Assembly: GCA_022385805.1 (NCBI GenBank)
Contig: MU277730.1
Location: 88,897-152,896, forward strand
DNA: 64,000 nt
From: Pilatotrama ljubarskyi
Lineage: Eukaryota > Basidiomycota > Agaricomycetes > Polyporales > Polyporaceae
Direction: 5' to 3'
Shown: positions 11,648-23,824 of the stretch, one piece after another
How positions within the stretch are numbered: the first letter of the stretch is position 1
How the letters are laid out: every line of letters starts with the position of its first letter
Notes under the pieces: model-generated
Told to the model about the DNA's origin: nothing
What the model saw: only the letters and a program-made list of their open reading frames with translations
The model's database searches: none
Program-made: the position numbers and the translations under genes

Positions 11648-12675
11648 TCACTGAGCCGCCGCCCCGCCGGGGACAGGGACGCGGAAGTCGCTGCTGATGA
11701 TCCCGGTCTTGCGGAAGCGCTCCAGGCGCTGCACCATCTTCTCCTTCAACACTTCCTGCGCAGACACACAGCTATCAGCGCCGCCCGGCCCCAAACACCC
11801 TGCCGTGATCCGTGAAAACGCACCTCGTCATAGCACTTCGCCCAGCTCGGACGCGCCGCGTTGTCCGCCAGATACTTCCTGAGCCGCTCGAACCGCGGCG
11901 AGCCGAACGCGTCGCGCGCCTCCTGCAGGACCTCCGGCTCGAACGTGCCCAGCCCCGTGCGCAGGTGAAAGTCCCACCGGATCAGAATGGGCACGAACGC
12001 TGCGTCAGCGAGGGACCACGCGCCCGCGACGTACCCCTCGGCGGGCGGGAGCATCCCCTGGAGCGTGTCCAGCACGGCGAGGACGCCGGCGGCGGGGGCG
12101 CGGAGGAAGACGAAGGCCATGAAGGCGGGGAGGAGCGCGGTGTCGACGGTGTGCGCGAAGAGCCGGGCGTGGGCGCGCACGACGGGGTCCGACGGGAGGA
12201 GGTGTGCGGAGGGGAAGAGGTCCGCGAGGAACTCGAGGATGATGCCGGATTCGACGATCTTGGCGGCGGCGGGGGAGGGAGACTCGTCCGGGTGCAGCTC
12301 GGGGCCGCCGTAGACGAGGAGGGGGACCTGTCGGGTTGACTGTGGTTAGGAACGTGCGGGGTGGGGAGTCGGGCGATTGGGGAGACTGACTCTGCCGCCG
12401 TTCGGGTAGACCTTTTGCTCGTACCATTCGGGCTTGTTGAGGAGGTCGATCCAGATGATGTCGTACTTTGCGCCCGCCTCTTCCAGAGCCAGACGGACCT
12501 GGATGGAGCGTCTGTGTTCGGAATACAAGAAGTGAGAGACGTGCATCGACGTACCCTGTGAGGGAACGGAGAGTCCTGTATCACGTCGGGCTGCGTCAGG
12601 ATACCATTTCGGCGCGTTAGTGTAGGATAATCGTACCACCGCAGCGTACAGGGTAATGCGCTCGGTCTCAGACAT
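11648..12675 (-). CDS. glutathione S-transferase, omega-like (copy 2)
   Basis: Tandem paralogue of the preceding GST. Minus-strand exons: 12637-12675, 12555-12575, 12391-12498, 11824-12327, 11648-11755; lengths 39, 21, 108, 504, 108 against 39, 21, 105, 501, 99 in copy 1, with the same phases. The protein starts [13 protein letters not shown] and has DSPFPHR in place of the omega CPF motif (Ser instead of Cys). The thioredoxin-like domain continues with [32 protein letters not shown] and [14 protein letters not shown]; the C-terminal domain includes [20 protein letters not shown]. The tail is extended by a Gly/Ala-rich end. Local duplication is the simplest origin. Confidence 0.9.
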
Positions 12676-12758
12676 GGTGCTCTCTCTTGGGTTCAATGCT
12701 GGAGTAGCTGGGTGGCGAAGTGCTGCTGGATAGTGCTGCTCTTGCAAATCAACTGCCC

Positions 12759-12772
12759 ACCGCTCTTATAAC
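12759..12772 (-). promoter_or_regulatory. TATA box of GST copy 2
   Basis: Minus-strand GGTTATAAGAGCGG about 90 bases before the start codon, aligned with the equivalent box of copy 1. Downstream bases (GGC, TTGA) are also partly shared. Confidence 0.6.
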
Positions 12773-12779
12773 CGTCCAT

Positions 12780-14075
12780 GACGCCGCTACCACAGCTGCA
12801 ACGCGGCTCGCTGTGCTAGATGTGGCTTACGCAAACCACCGGCAGCTTGCTCAGCCTCTGTTCGCACAGACGCGGGGAGAACGGACGCGTATGCTCGGAG
12901 GCCTGGCGGCAGACCTGCAGACGAGCGGGCGGCTGTCGGATACCCGTTGTCGAACGTAGGTGTCGAAGGGGGTTGAGATGGGATGGCAGGCTCGTACGAC
13001 TGCGATCATCCCGAAGGTCCTGGGTTTCCCTGGGATGTAAGGCGACGTGGCAGCGACGCTCGCGATGCCGAGAGGTTGCATATGCATTCTGGCCGCTGGA
13101 CGTCTGGATTGCGCAGCTGCTCAACCTGCGGCGCATGCTGTACTTGCGAGAGTGCGCAACCTGCGAGTGTTGGGAGGGCATCCGCGCGAATGTTTGCATC
13201 TCCGTAACGTCAGCTCTATGATCATATACGTATCAATTAGGCGGAGGGAGCCGAGCTCGAGATGATAGCGACGTACGAAGTCTTCAAACGCGACTGGGGT
13301 GCCGTATGTACAAGTCACAGAACGCGGTCTTGACTCTCGGTCAAATGGGGCATCGGATTCATTTCCGGTTTGCGACGACAGATGGAAACTCTGGGAGAGG
13401 AGTGAGAAGGCAAAGGTGAGGCTGCAGGTAGATCGCGGAGCCAGCCGACAGGAGGCGAGAGAATGCAGACTTGTCGAGATGTGAAGGTGTGTAACATTCT
13501 CTGCAGAAGATATCGAGCGTCCCGGAAGGGCAAGAACGATACATAGCTGGAGGCACCAGGGACGACGCAGCGAGCGTTCTGAGACGGCTTAAGGGGCCAA
13601 GGTCTGGGTGCAGTCAAATTCGAGATGAGCTCGATGTTTGAGAACGACACCGCGTTTTTCAGTCGCAAGACAGCGGATGGCCTGCAAAGATATCGCTGGT
13701 AGGACAGGCCAGGGATGTGGTGAGCTGGGGGACGAAGGGTGGTGCAGGGACGAGGGCGGGAAGAGGGAGAGAACGAGCGTTGGTGAGCGCCACGGACGAT
13801 GGACAGGTCGTTGATCGCGTTGTTCGCGTTCTGCGCCTGCGTGCGACGCGCCCGTGCCGAGGGTGTAGAGGACGAGAGAGAGGTGAGAGAGCGGAGTGAT
13901 GTTGATGGAAGGCGTGGCTTGCGGTTGCCTCGTGCTGCCACTGCCCGACTTGCGGTTGCTCTTGTTTCCCCGCCGCCAGACTCGTTTCTCGTCCTGTCCT
14001 CTTCGGCGGCGGATTCGCTCTTCAGCTTCACCTCGTCTGCTCGTCGCCCGCCAGGCACGGCCGCAGTCGCCCCGG
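12780..14075. other. intergenic between GST copy 2 and CHS7
   Basis: About 1.3 kb between divergently transcribed genes, so it holds both promoters. Long serine/arginine-rich frames on the minus strand (about 13315-14058) look like composition artefacts; no domain was recognised. Confidence 0.5.
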
Positions 14076-15580
14076 ATGACGCACTTTGGCGACTTTGCGC
14101 CGCTCTGCCACCAGGTCCCCTCCTATCCCTGGTGCAACCTCTTCTACCGCCAGGTACGTTCTCGCCGCCCTCCCACCTCGTCGCCCGCTCAGTCCTTCCG
14201 CAGCTCCAGCATCACAACGCCTCTGCCCTCCCAGGCCCGTCCGCCGATCCGTCCACCGCACCCGTCGGTATCAACCCAGAATGCGGCATCGACCTCGTCG
14301 GCCACGACGGCTCCCTCGCCAACATCGCCAACATCATCGCATGTGCCCTCAGCATGATCGTCGTCGTCCTCCTCGTCATCTGGACAAGCCGTAGAAGTGC
14401 CGCCGTCGGTCAGTTCTCCCCTCTCTTCTCTTCGTCTTCCCCCCATCCCCGTCCCCCGATCTACTTCCCCTTCTCTCTAATCCCGTCCATCTCTCCACCT
14501 CCATCTCCCGTTCGCCTTCCAACGCAGCGTCTACATATCGTCCCTACCTACCCGTTCTCACGCCTTGTCCCCAGGTCGCGTCGAGTTCCGCCTCTTCCTC
14601 GTCCTCTACTTCCTCACCCTCCCCTTCCAACTCATCGACACCGGCGCATTCCTCCAGCAAGGCTCAACAGCACTCACCGCCATCACCGCTATCCATGCCG
14701 GCCTCGTCGCAGCAACATTCTGGGCTCTTCTCGCCAACGCCATCGTCAGCACGCAAGTGGTCGAAGACGGCACCCTCAGCTCGATCATCGTGAGTGCACC
14801 GCCCATACGGCCTCCCCTATTGTGCTCGATCGTGCTGAAACCTCAACGCGCCAGCCATTCAACTTTTTCGTGCTCGCCTTCTTCGTGGCCACCGGCTACA
14901 TCGCGCTCGACGTCGGCTTCACCTTCACAAGCGTATTCGGGCCCTCGAACCCCTCCTCAGATCTCCGCAGCACGCCCCTGTTCGTCCTCACAAGCATATG
15001 GCCTGGCGCGTGAGTCCCTCGCTCTTACCGCCCGTCGACGGTTTGCATGCTCACGGCACCTTTGCTACGCAACCCGCCCGTAGTGCCGCGATCATCTACT
15101 TTCTGATCATGACATACGTCGTGCTGGGCATGCTCAACGAAGTGCGCCCCATGTGGTACTTCGTCCTCGCTGCCGTCCTCTTCGTCCTCAGCCAGCTGGA
15201 CTTTTTCTTGCTGAGCAAGGTCATCTGTCGCGTACGTACCCGTCCCTCCCTCCCTCCCTGCCCCTGCCCCATCTACTCCCCATCACACACGAGCTTCCAC
15301 GCCCGCCGTACGCTGACTGCACGCATGCCGACAGGGCGCAGCGCACAAGGTCGACGGCTCGTTCGTCGCGACCGTGCTCGAGACGGCGTCCGTCACGGTC
15401 CTGTACTTCGCGTGGCGAAGCATCACGGAAGGTCCGTCTTTTCCGCCCCTTCTCCTGCGCGCTCCCCACGCCCGGTGCCGTGCCGTACCGGGCGTGCGGG
15501 TGCTCGCTTCCTCTGGCTTGACTGACACACCTCGTGTACCCGCAGAATCGTGGGAGGACGACATGTACTACCCTCGGTGA
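14076..15580 (+). CDS. CHS7: chitin synthase export chaperone Chs7
   Basis: ER membrane chaperone needed for export of chitin synthase (Chs3-type) from the ER to the cell surface. Exons: 14076-14153, 14204-14408, 14575-14789, 14855-15009, 15084-15231, 15335-15431, 15546-15580; all phases close. The start gives MTHFGDFAPLCHQVPSYPWC and CNLFYRQ, the hallmark Chs7 N-terminus with its cysteines. Seven hydrophobic segments follow, including IIACALSMIVVVLLVIW, FLVLYFLTLPFQLIDTG, FFVLAFFVATGYIALDVGF, IIYFLIMTYVVLGMLNE and PMWYFVLAAVLFVLSQLDFF. The C-terminus ends ESWEDDMYYPR, which fits the family. The second acceptor (14201-14203) was chosen because the alternative at 14234 breaks phase. Confidence 0.93.
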
Positions 15581-17041
15581 CCGCCGTGGCCGTGAGCTGG
15601 CGCTGGGCTGCCGCCACAACCACCGTCACCCGAAATCGAGTCTCCGCCCGGCCCCTGCTGCGACACCACCTTTCCCTTTCTTACGCTCACGTTTTCCCAC
15701 CGGTCGTATGGACCTACGTCCTTGCCCCCGACCCCGTACGCTCCCTGATCGCCTTGTACTACTGTTTCCAATGACCCGCTCCGCTGTCGCTTTGCACCCA
15801 ACCATCCGCTCGCGTCGTGATATCCTACCCGTCCACTACCCGTGTTTATACCGTTCCTCTTCGTCCCCCGCCCCCCGCGTACTGAGTATAGAGTCCCTGC
15901 CCTCGCTCGTGCCGGTGTGTTTATCTATACGCATACTTACTCTGTCTCGGATCTGGATGGCGCCCGTCTCGTATGTCTTAGTATCTCTTCTTCTTTTGTT
16001 CACGACTGCGACTCCGCCGCTCGCCTGTGCAAGCCGCGCATTCACGAAGGAGGATGGGGAGGGGAGGAGGTGCTCGAAAGGGAGGCGGCGGGCGACCAAC
16101 GCCAGGCCCGCCAGTTAGGCCGGGGCGCGCCTCGAGTGCGTGCTGTTAGTAGCATACCTACGCAGACATGCGCGTCGCGTTATATAGCTAAGGCCTCTGC
16201 GCAATCGAAACGACGGTTTGTCGCCAGCCGAGGAGCTTCGTTCTGACAAGTTCGTATATTTCGTTGTGCGCGCGAGAGGTGCGTATGCATGTATGTATGT
16301 ATGTGGCGGAGGTGGTACAGGCTGGTGCCGCGAGCTAGGTAGGAGCCTGTCTGGCGGGAAGGCAGCGTAGAGCTAGCTAGCGAACTACTTGGTGTACACG
16401 ATGTGTGGGAGAAGTTTCGCTCAGAGACGAGATATCGAGCGCATGCTGAGGAGGTGCGTAGGGGGAGGAGAGGGATACAAGATACAGGTGGACGGACGAT
16501 ATCGATGACGGCGCAGAGAAAACGCGGAGCGGACCGGGGAGACGTGACACGTCCGAGCGACCCCCAGCCAGAGAGGAGCGGCGGGAGAAACGGAGAGGAG
16601 AAGGAGCGTGAGAGAGAGAGATCACCGATCTCTGTAAGTACAGTAGTAATGCGACGGACAACTGTATGCACGGAGCGTTCGACACGCGGCGAAGACGAAC
16701 TTGGAGAAGGCGGCGGCGGTGGCGCGCGACGGACGCGCGGCCGGCCGGGTGGAGTGGGACAGGACGGGGACAGGACGGGGATGGGGGAGGACGGGACGGG
16801 ATTGGGTGGGGAGGGGGACTCTAAACATAAAAAAAAACGCGCGCGCGGACCCGCCCTGCTGAGAACACGGAGATAAAGTAGTCCCATGCAAACACACGAT
16901 ACGCGTACACACGCACCCACCGCCGCTGCGGACGACTGCTCGCCGCACAATCCACGACGGCCGGGTGCGCGCCCGAGGATCCTCCGCCGTCCAGAGGGAG
17001 GGAGGGAGGGAGGGAGGGAGGAGGCCGGGCACAGGGCCCGC
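15581..17041. other. 3' flanks with purine-rich simple sequence
   Basis: Convergent intergenic space of 1.46 kb between CHS7 and the hypothetical gene on the minus strand. It contains GA-rich stretches (16555-16625), a GGGGACAGGAC-type GC-rich imperfect tandem (about 16755-16815) and the GGGA run reported separately. No gene was recognised. Confidence 0.55.
16993..17022 (+). repeat. (GGGA)n microsatellite, possible G-quadruplex
   Basis: Six or more uninterrupted GGGA units on the plus strand, just 20 bases past the stop codon of the minus-strand gene at 17042-18413. Runs of GGG with 1-base spacers meet the usual G-quadruplex pattern. On the transcript of that gene it would be a C-rich 3' UTR tract. 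Confidence 0.8.
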
Positions 17042-18413
17042 TCACGGGCTGACGACGCATACCCGCTGCTTGACCTTGTGCTGCACCTCGACGCAGACCC
17101 AGTGGTCGTCCTCGTTGCCCTTCTTGCAGCTCACGACGCGGTGCAGGAGCTCCTTTGTCCGCCGCAGGCTGTTATGTCGCGGCCCGTTTTCATTTGCTCT
17201 TGCAGCGGTCGCGCTTGCGCTCGATCCTGACACGACTTTCGACGAGCTGGGCGCGGTCGAGAGCGTGTGCGGGGAGTGGTTGTAGTACCGCCGCGCGAGG
17301 ACCTCCGCCGGGGGTGCGGGCGAGGTCGGTGAGGGCAGGAGGGTCGTCCCTTGCGACGAGGACGCATGCGAAGTGGGCTGCGATGAGTTCGCGCGCGGCT
17401 TCTTCAGCCGGCGACCGACTTCGAGCGGCACGTTGAAGCAGATGTCGCGCTGCACGTCCCGCAGCGTCGTCCACGACGACTCGCGCTGGCTCTGCGCGCA
17501 GTCGCACTCGCGCTCGCGTTCCCGGAGGGTCTGCGGGCGATAGTGCTGTCGCTCCTCCGAGCGGGGGTGGTCGATCTCGACGTAGCGCGAGGTCGACGTC
17601 GTCGTCACGGAGAATGCGGACGACTGATGATGCGGACCCACGGTCAGCCCACGGTGCTTCAGGAGACGTACTAGTGAGCGTCATACTACATACCAGATTC
17701 ACGTCCACGAGGACGGGCGCTGTCCCGAACGTGCCGCGTGTTACGCGCTGGTCCTCGAAGAACCCTTCGTCGGTGACAGTCTTGCTGCCCGCGCTCTCAG
17801 GTCGGCCTGATGGGGGCTCCATATACTTCAGGTCGTACGGCCGGATGTCGTATGGGCTCATCTCATCCTCCGTCTGTAATGGATTGGACGGCCGCCGCGT
17901 ACGCATGTAATACGCCTGCTTCCCCCGTTCGACAAGCTCCTTCATGACGCTCTTACGGAAAGGAGCGTTGATTAAGGAGGCTAGCGCCATAGAAGACGCA
18001 GCAGCAGGGCTGTCGGGGGCAGTATGGATGCCAGGAGGGACGCGCAGACCGCCGGGGGTGCCGGTGAGGCCTAGGCACGAACGCGAGTCCATCGCCGTCT
18101 CGGCGTCTACGAGCGCGTCGCGCGCGTACGCGAAGGAGTCCAAGCCCGCAGATTGCACAGGGTAGCCTGCGGCCATGGCGTACCTGTCGATGGTGAGGAC
18201 TTGAGACTGCGTCTCGGCGTCGGCGACATCGTACGGGGAGTTGTTGGCGTCTTTGTGCCCCTTGTCGTTGCCGGAGTCAAAGAGATGTGCACCGGAGAAG
18301 GTAACCATGCCCTCATCGGGATCCCAGATAGCGGCGAAGGTGAGGGCCGTGTGCGGGGGTACCAGCTCTGACCAGCGGCGTTCCGCGTGTGCGTCGATGT
18401 CCTTCGAGTTCAT
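17042..18413 (-). CDS. hypothetical protein, unrecognised
   Basis: I do not recognise this protein. Two minus-strand exons, 17694-18413 and 17042-17623, joined by a GT-AG intron in phase, give about 433 residues. The N-terminus is MNSKDIDAHAERRWSELVPP, followed by a soluble, charged region with no signal peptide or membrane helix visible. Features include DIRPYDLKYMEPPSGRPESA, then VEIDHPRSEERQHYRPQ and a Ser/Pro-rich middle. The end is cysteine- and lysine-bearing (RRTKELLHRVVSCKKGNEDD and HWVCVEVQHKVKQRVCVV). The start was chosen at 18413; the same frame stays open upstream, but a good intron at about 18445-18490 suggests a spliced 5' UTR. A further intron near the 3' end cannot be excluded. 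Confidence 0.6.
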
Positions 18414-21400
18414 GCTGCCTGACGTGCTGCTTGCTGAAGGTCTTTCTATAATGAAAACAGGATCGAGAACAAAGATGAGCTGGACATACCTTGGCTTCTT
18501 GAGTGTGTGTCGCGTCGCGAGGGTTGACAGAGAAGCGGTGGTTGGCGACCAAAGACAAGGATTATACAAAGGGAGGAAGGACGCGGTGTCCGGCGAAGAG
18601 GGGGGCGAAGAGAGCAGCGGGTATGCCCAGCACACGCAGAGGACCTCGAGGGGTAGAAGAGAGCGGACAAAGGAAGGTCAATATTAATATTGCGGCGCGC
18701 TGGGCCTCATGTCAGACGGAGGCAGAGGTCAGGGCGAAGGAGAAGGAGGGCTTCCCACCTCGCCCCCCGTATCAAAAATGGTCACTCGTGGGAGGATGCG
18801 CGACAACGCGCCCAACGCGTTCTCCAGAAGCTGATCGAGGCGTCACATCCCGTCGTGACCAGTAGACCTTCGCAGCTTGCTGCCGGCATTCAGTCCCGTG
18901 TCCACCTCTGCGAAAGTCTTTCCGCTGGGATCGCAGCCTCCTTCGACCAGGGCCGCAGGTCGTGCGAGTGCATATGTCGGACGCAGAGGTTAATGTGCAC
19001 CAAAGGCACATCGTGCGAGGCACTCTCGCAGAGCTCAGGCCGGAGCGCACTATGCAGAGCAAGCGAGTGGCACCGAACGAGGCCTGCAAGTTGCCGGATC
19101 AAATAGCTATCGGTCCCGGCCCGGAAGAAGTACAAAGGCACACACCTATGTAAGTGCAAAGCTCAGACTTTATGGGGCCAATAATTCACCGAAGCTTGCC
19201 ACGCTCGCGCCCTATCGGTTTAGCGCGTCGAACAGTAGATGCTGTAGCAACCAGCGACCACTAGGCCAGCATTGCCGTAAAGCGTGGTTACCGACCACCA
19301 CCCCTGCGCGGGCGGATGGAGAGGACAGGTGCTCGCGTGTAAGTTGTGCTGCAGCTGGTGTGAAGGTGATCCTTATCGCGACTCAGCAAAAGCTAAATCA
19401 ATAGTCCGCCCGAATGTCGAGAAGAAATCCCTGTGAACGACGGAGGGACCGGCGTGCTCGGTCCTCAACAAGATGATGTCAGCTTTGGCGAAAGGTAAAT
19501 GTGGTGCCGCGAGAAACTGGACGTGCTTTCAAAGTACTCGGCGGGCAGGCCGGACACTAGTAGCCTACACCAGCAGATACCTCCGCGGCTGCGAACAGCC
19601 ATCACGAGGTGCCAAGGCAACACCTTCCACTCCATCTCCGTGAACACCGATGGAGCAGGCGACCGGAGCCTGCCGTGCAGCGCGGGAAGTAGAACGTGAC
19701 GAGGGGGCTGCGGAGCCTGGATCGACGCGAAGCCCTCTCGCTCCGAGCGTGCTCCTCGAGAATACCCGTGAGATCGGGAGCGGGACACCGCTCCTCTGCA
19801 GGGTCTTCTGTTATAGAGGTACTCGCTGTGGCGAGCAGACTATAGAGCGGGACGTCGCGATGCTACAGAGGATTTCTCAAGTGCCCCGGTATCAGAATGC
19901 ATGAGACTTAAGGAACACGAGGCGGGAATGGCGTGCCTAAGGACCCGGGGAGGAGGCATCGGGCAGTGGGATCCTCGCTTTCGGGAAGACCACCCTCGGC
20001 AAAGACGGAGCGACGCTGGAGGAAGCGTATGTCCTGAATAGCATTGAGTAGGGTGGATGACGATTCGGCTATTGAACAGCAGAAGAAGCGCGATTAGGCT
20101 CCCATGTTGACGCTTCGTATGAGAATGACGGAGGTTACAGAGCGGCCGTGGGCGCAGCTGATGCACACGTGCGGGTCGCTCGTTATGTATATCAGCGGAA
20201 ATGAAGGACGTAGCGAGCGAGTACTCACGTTTGAAGGGTGCAGCTTTGGGCAGGGATTGAGGGCTGACAGCCTGCCTATGTGCCGTCAAATATGCGGGCC
20301 AATATAGACCGGATAGGGAGGCGGACTGCTCCTCGCTGATCCCCCACGATGAACGGGTCACCGTTCGCAAGTGTTCGAGCATGCTCAAAGAAGGCCTTGC
20401 AACGTGCGACGTACCTTTGACTTGGATACGTATCTCCGGCTCACCCGCACGCTACCTTGACACAACTTCGACTTGACGATCCCAAGAGTGGCTCCAGAGA
20501 GATATTTTGGCCTATTGCGGGAGCGAGATCCGTCAGCTTCGCACTCACAAGACTGATGATTCGGCAGCGAGGACATTCAAATCGAACATACTCACCATCT
20601 GCCTTAACGGGGACCTGCGCGATCGGCGCAGATGAGGTCAAGTAGTTGACAGGCGGCGCGGGGCTAAGACGCGAGACACTGGGCGCGAAGAGGGCGACAT
20701 GGCTTGAAATTCAGGGTACTTACGGACAGCGTCCATGCGCTACCAAGCGTCGGAATTGAAGTTAATCGATCCATCCGACAGGATAGTGCGTCATCCTGTG
20801 TCGAAACGCCGTCTGCCTAGAGCCGCGGCGTACCAACAGGTGAGAGATGTTCGCACCCGCTACGGAATGAGCATTGCGCTGACTCAGAGCGTGCAGACAC
20901 GCCTGGCGGCAGATACGGTCAATGTCCTACCACAGCGGGAAAGACTTAGCGGTCAACGGATGCCCGTACGCGCGCCCCTGCGCGCGTCGTGTGCGAGCTT
21001 TCTCGTGGACCAGCTTCTCAAATAGGAGGGGTGGAGGTGCGCAGTACTTGGAGGAGGTCGTATACTCAGCCCTCGAGCATTCAGGTCGGCGGCGCGGGGT
21101 CGGCGAAGGCACCGGTATATTGGGCGGTGTCCTATTGGCTCAGCAGGGTCTGGCATCCAATTTAGGCTCACTCGGGAGCCAGCCCAGGGGACAACTCCGG
21201 GGTCGATCAGTTACAAGTAGCTTCTGCCCTACGCACCACAACGCCCGACGCTAACATCGATGATCAATTCGCCCAGAGCAACCTAGACTGACGGATTTCT
21301 TCTCTGTGGGACGCGTTCGCACCAGGACGTGTGGATGTGGAGCATTGGTAGCAGTCGAGAAAGACAGCTGGCGATGGACCGTCGGTGTCCCGTCACGGAT

Positions 21401-22090
21401 AGGGTAGCTCGGAGTATCTCCGCGGTGGACGTGCTGAAGTCCGCAAGCCGTGCTACGCGAAAACGGGTTCAGTCCGATGCACCCGCGTGAGAAGAAGTAG
21501 CTTCCTCACCTCAGAGTGGATTGCCACGGTCCTCGTATCGGTCGCCGTCAACCGGGTTATAGGACCCGCCGTACCGTACTGCACCTACCCCGCCGGCTTA
21601 TCTGCAGTTGGAGCGCGAAGAACAGCAGTGCCCGATACCATTCATTTCGAAGCTCTGGTTTTCCCTGCAGAAACCGCGCATATACTCATGGCTGTACCTG
21701 TCTTGGTTGGTCAGAGTCCACAGGACGTGTCAGGGTAGCTCGAAGGAGCTGACCGTCCGGTCTTGGCAGGCTCACCTTTCTGAGTGTCGCACGAGACTCG
21801 GGCGAGCTGATTCACGCAATGTTACCGTCTCAAGCGCAGCATTTTTGGCAAATGCCGCCTCGTCATCGTCGAGAGACGCGAGCTCGTCGTGGCGGGCGGG
21901 AGTTGCGGAGAGTGCAAGGCACGGACGCCGAATGCCCGAACCGGCGCGACTACGATCATGGGCGCTTGTGCGGATTGCTTGCCGCCACCGCAGCCTGTGC
22001 ACCGCTCAGCTCAATCCACCGAACTCCTCCTCGTCTCCGTCCTCGTCCCCGCCGCCCTCTTCAGTTACCTCTCCGTCGTCTGTCCATGCG
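18414..22090. other. gene-poor stretch of 3.7 kb
   Basis: Largest stretch without a supported gene. Reading frames are short and mutually overlapping, with no consistent splice pattern, tRNA signature, terminal repeats or domain. The last 300 bases are the 5' flank of the GOLPH3 gene. Confidence 0.5.
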
Positions 22091-23574
22091 ATGAGCTCCG
22101 CTGGGGGTCTCTCTCGGCGCCGCGTCCCCGCCTCTGCGTCTGCTGGCGACGATGACGTCGACGGTTCCTGGGGCTTCAACGGGTCCGCCTCCAACGGCGG
22201 CTCGGTCTCTCGAAGCGATTCCTTGCAGTCGCCACCGTTACACGCCGGGTCTGCGTTCGAGGGCGGGAGCAAGATTGCGTATGACCCTCGCGACCTGGAA
22301 CGCGAAGATGAGGATGCGCGGCTAGGCGGTAAACCGCCACGGCTTACCATTATGGAGGAGGTCCTCCTTCTCGGTCTCAAGGATAAACAAGTAAGTCTCC
22401 GTAGAAGGCTTGGGCTGTCTTTCGTCCCTTCCCCCGCCGATGATTGGTGCGCGAAATTGGACAAACGTCGATCGTCGCGAATCATTGCAACCGGAAGGCT
22501 GGTGTGCACTCGGCGTCAGTCATTCAGTGAGCGTTGCGGGACCGCGACACGCGAGCACCCCGTCCACGTCCCCGTTCTCGTTATCTCTGACGCGTCGGGT
22601 TCCCGGGAGCTCATACCAACCCACAGGGATACCTGTCATTCTGGAACGACAACATCTCGTACGCGCTGCGCGGCTGCATCCTCATTGAGCTGGCGCTGCG
22701 CCGGCGCATAGCGCTCGTGCGGGACCCGAACCGGAGACTGCTCCCCCTCGCGGAGCGCATGGTCGAGGTGCTCGATGACCGGCAGACGGGCGAGACGATC
22801 CTCGACGAGACGCTCCGGATGATGAAGGGCCAGGGGCAGGAACGTATGTCCGTCAACAGCTGGATCGACCTCTTGAGCGGTCAGTACTTCGATGGTTCCA
22901 TGCTTGCCCTGGGACGCCCATGCGAGCGTTGCACAACGTAGGCTGATGACCGATCTGACTGCCTAGGGGAGACATGGAATGTCATGAAGATCGGCTACCA
23001 GCTGAAGCAGGTCCGGGAGCGGCTTGCGAAGGGGCTCGTTGACAAGGGTGTGCTGCGCACCGAGAAGCGCAATTTCCTCCTCTTCGACATGGCGACACAT
23101 CCCGTGGCAGACGTGCGCACGAAAGAGGGCATCATCACCCGTGTCGTCTCCCTCCTCACTTCCACCACATCCGCAGTACCGCCCTCGGCGCTCGACAAGG
23201 AGGGTACCCAATGCCGTGTGATGCGCGCAATATGTCTCGTGTCCGCCGCGTACGCCGCGAGCGTGCTCGACAACGCCTTTGGGCGGCTCACGTACGAGGA
23301 CAGGGAAGCGGCCTTCCAACGATGCGACGAGATCCTCGCCGAGTTCTCGTCATGGCCGTTCGGCAGCAGTGGGGCGGGAACCGGCCGGACTGGGACAGGC
23401 AGGCGGCGGGAGACGACGCGGATTGCGATGGGCAGCGCTGGCGTCAGCTCTCGAGAGGTGGTGCTGGGGCTGGTGCAGGAGGTGAAGAAGGAGATGCACG
23501 GGGACGAGGACCTGTGCTTTGAGCTGATCGCGGGTGTGCTAGAGGTGCTCTCAAAACTCGACTCGCTTCTCTAA
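22091..23574 (+). CDS. VPS74: Golgi phosphoprotein 3 family (GOLPH3/Vps74)
   Basis: PI4P-binding Golgi protein that links glycosyltransferases to COPI for retention in the Golgi. Exons 22091-22390, 22627-22879 and 22967-23574 give 386 residues, in phase. The first exon is a low-complexity extension with an arginine cluster near the start ([11 protein letters not shown]); in yeast and human relatives an N-terminal Arg cluster contacts coatomer. The GPP34 domain begins [19 protein letters not shown] and continues with [28 protein letters not shown], then [40 protein letters not shown] and ends [19 protein letters not shown] Gly/Thr/Arg-rich insert (about 23370-23430) before the last helices is longer than in yeast. 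All core blocks are present. Confidence 0.95.
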
Positions 23575-23809
23575 TCGTCGATGCTGGTATGACTCTTCGT
23601 ATTGCTGGGCTCGTTCTTACCTGTAGTCAATATTATTATCGGATCTGCATCTCTTGACACCTCGTAGTTCTGATTCCCTATACATACACTCAGTTCTGGA
23701 TATGCACTCACTCTCGCCGAGCAAAAAAGGAACCCTTTACGCCTCCAGCCAGCGAGCACTCGTTCAAGTTCGAGATGCGATGCCCGGGCGTCTTCATCTA
23801 CTCTTGGAT

Positions 23810-23821
23810 GTAAAAGAAAAG
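23810..23821 (-). terminator. Pol III terminator of tRNA-Leu
   Basis: On the minus strand CTTTTCTTTTA follows the 3' end of the tRNA by a few bases; two T4 runs are typical RNA polymerase III stops. Confidence 0.75.
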
Positions 23822-23824
23822 GGA

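Noticed and set aside
13315..14058. Minus-strand frame of 247 codons upstream of CHS7
   Set aside because: Ser/Arg/Pro-rich composition, overlap with the CHS7 promoter and no domain; judged an artefact of composition.
13799..15013. Long plus-strand frame of 404 codons
   Set aside because: It only joins CHS7 exons with intron text; the spliced CHS7 model explains all conserved segments and has the proper N-terminus.
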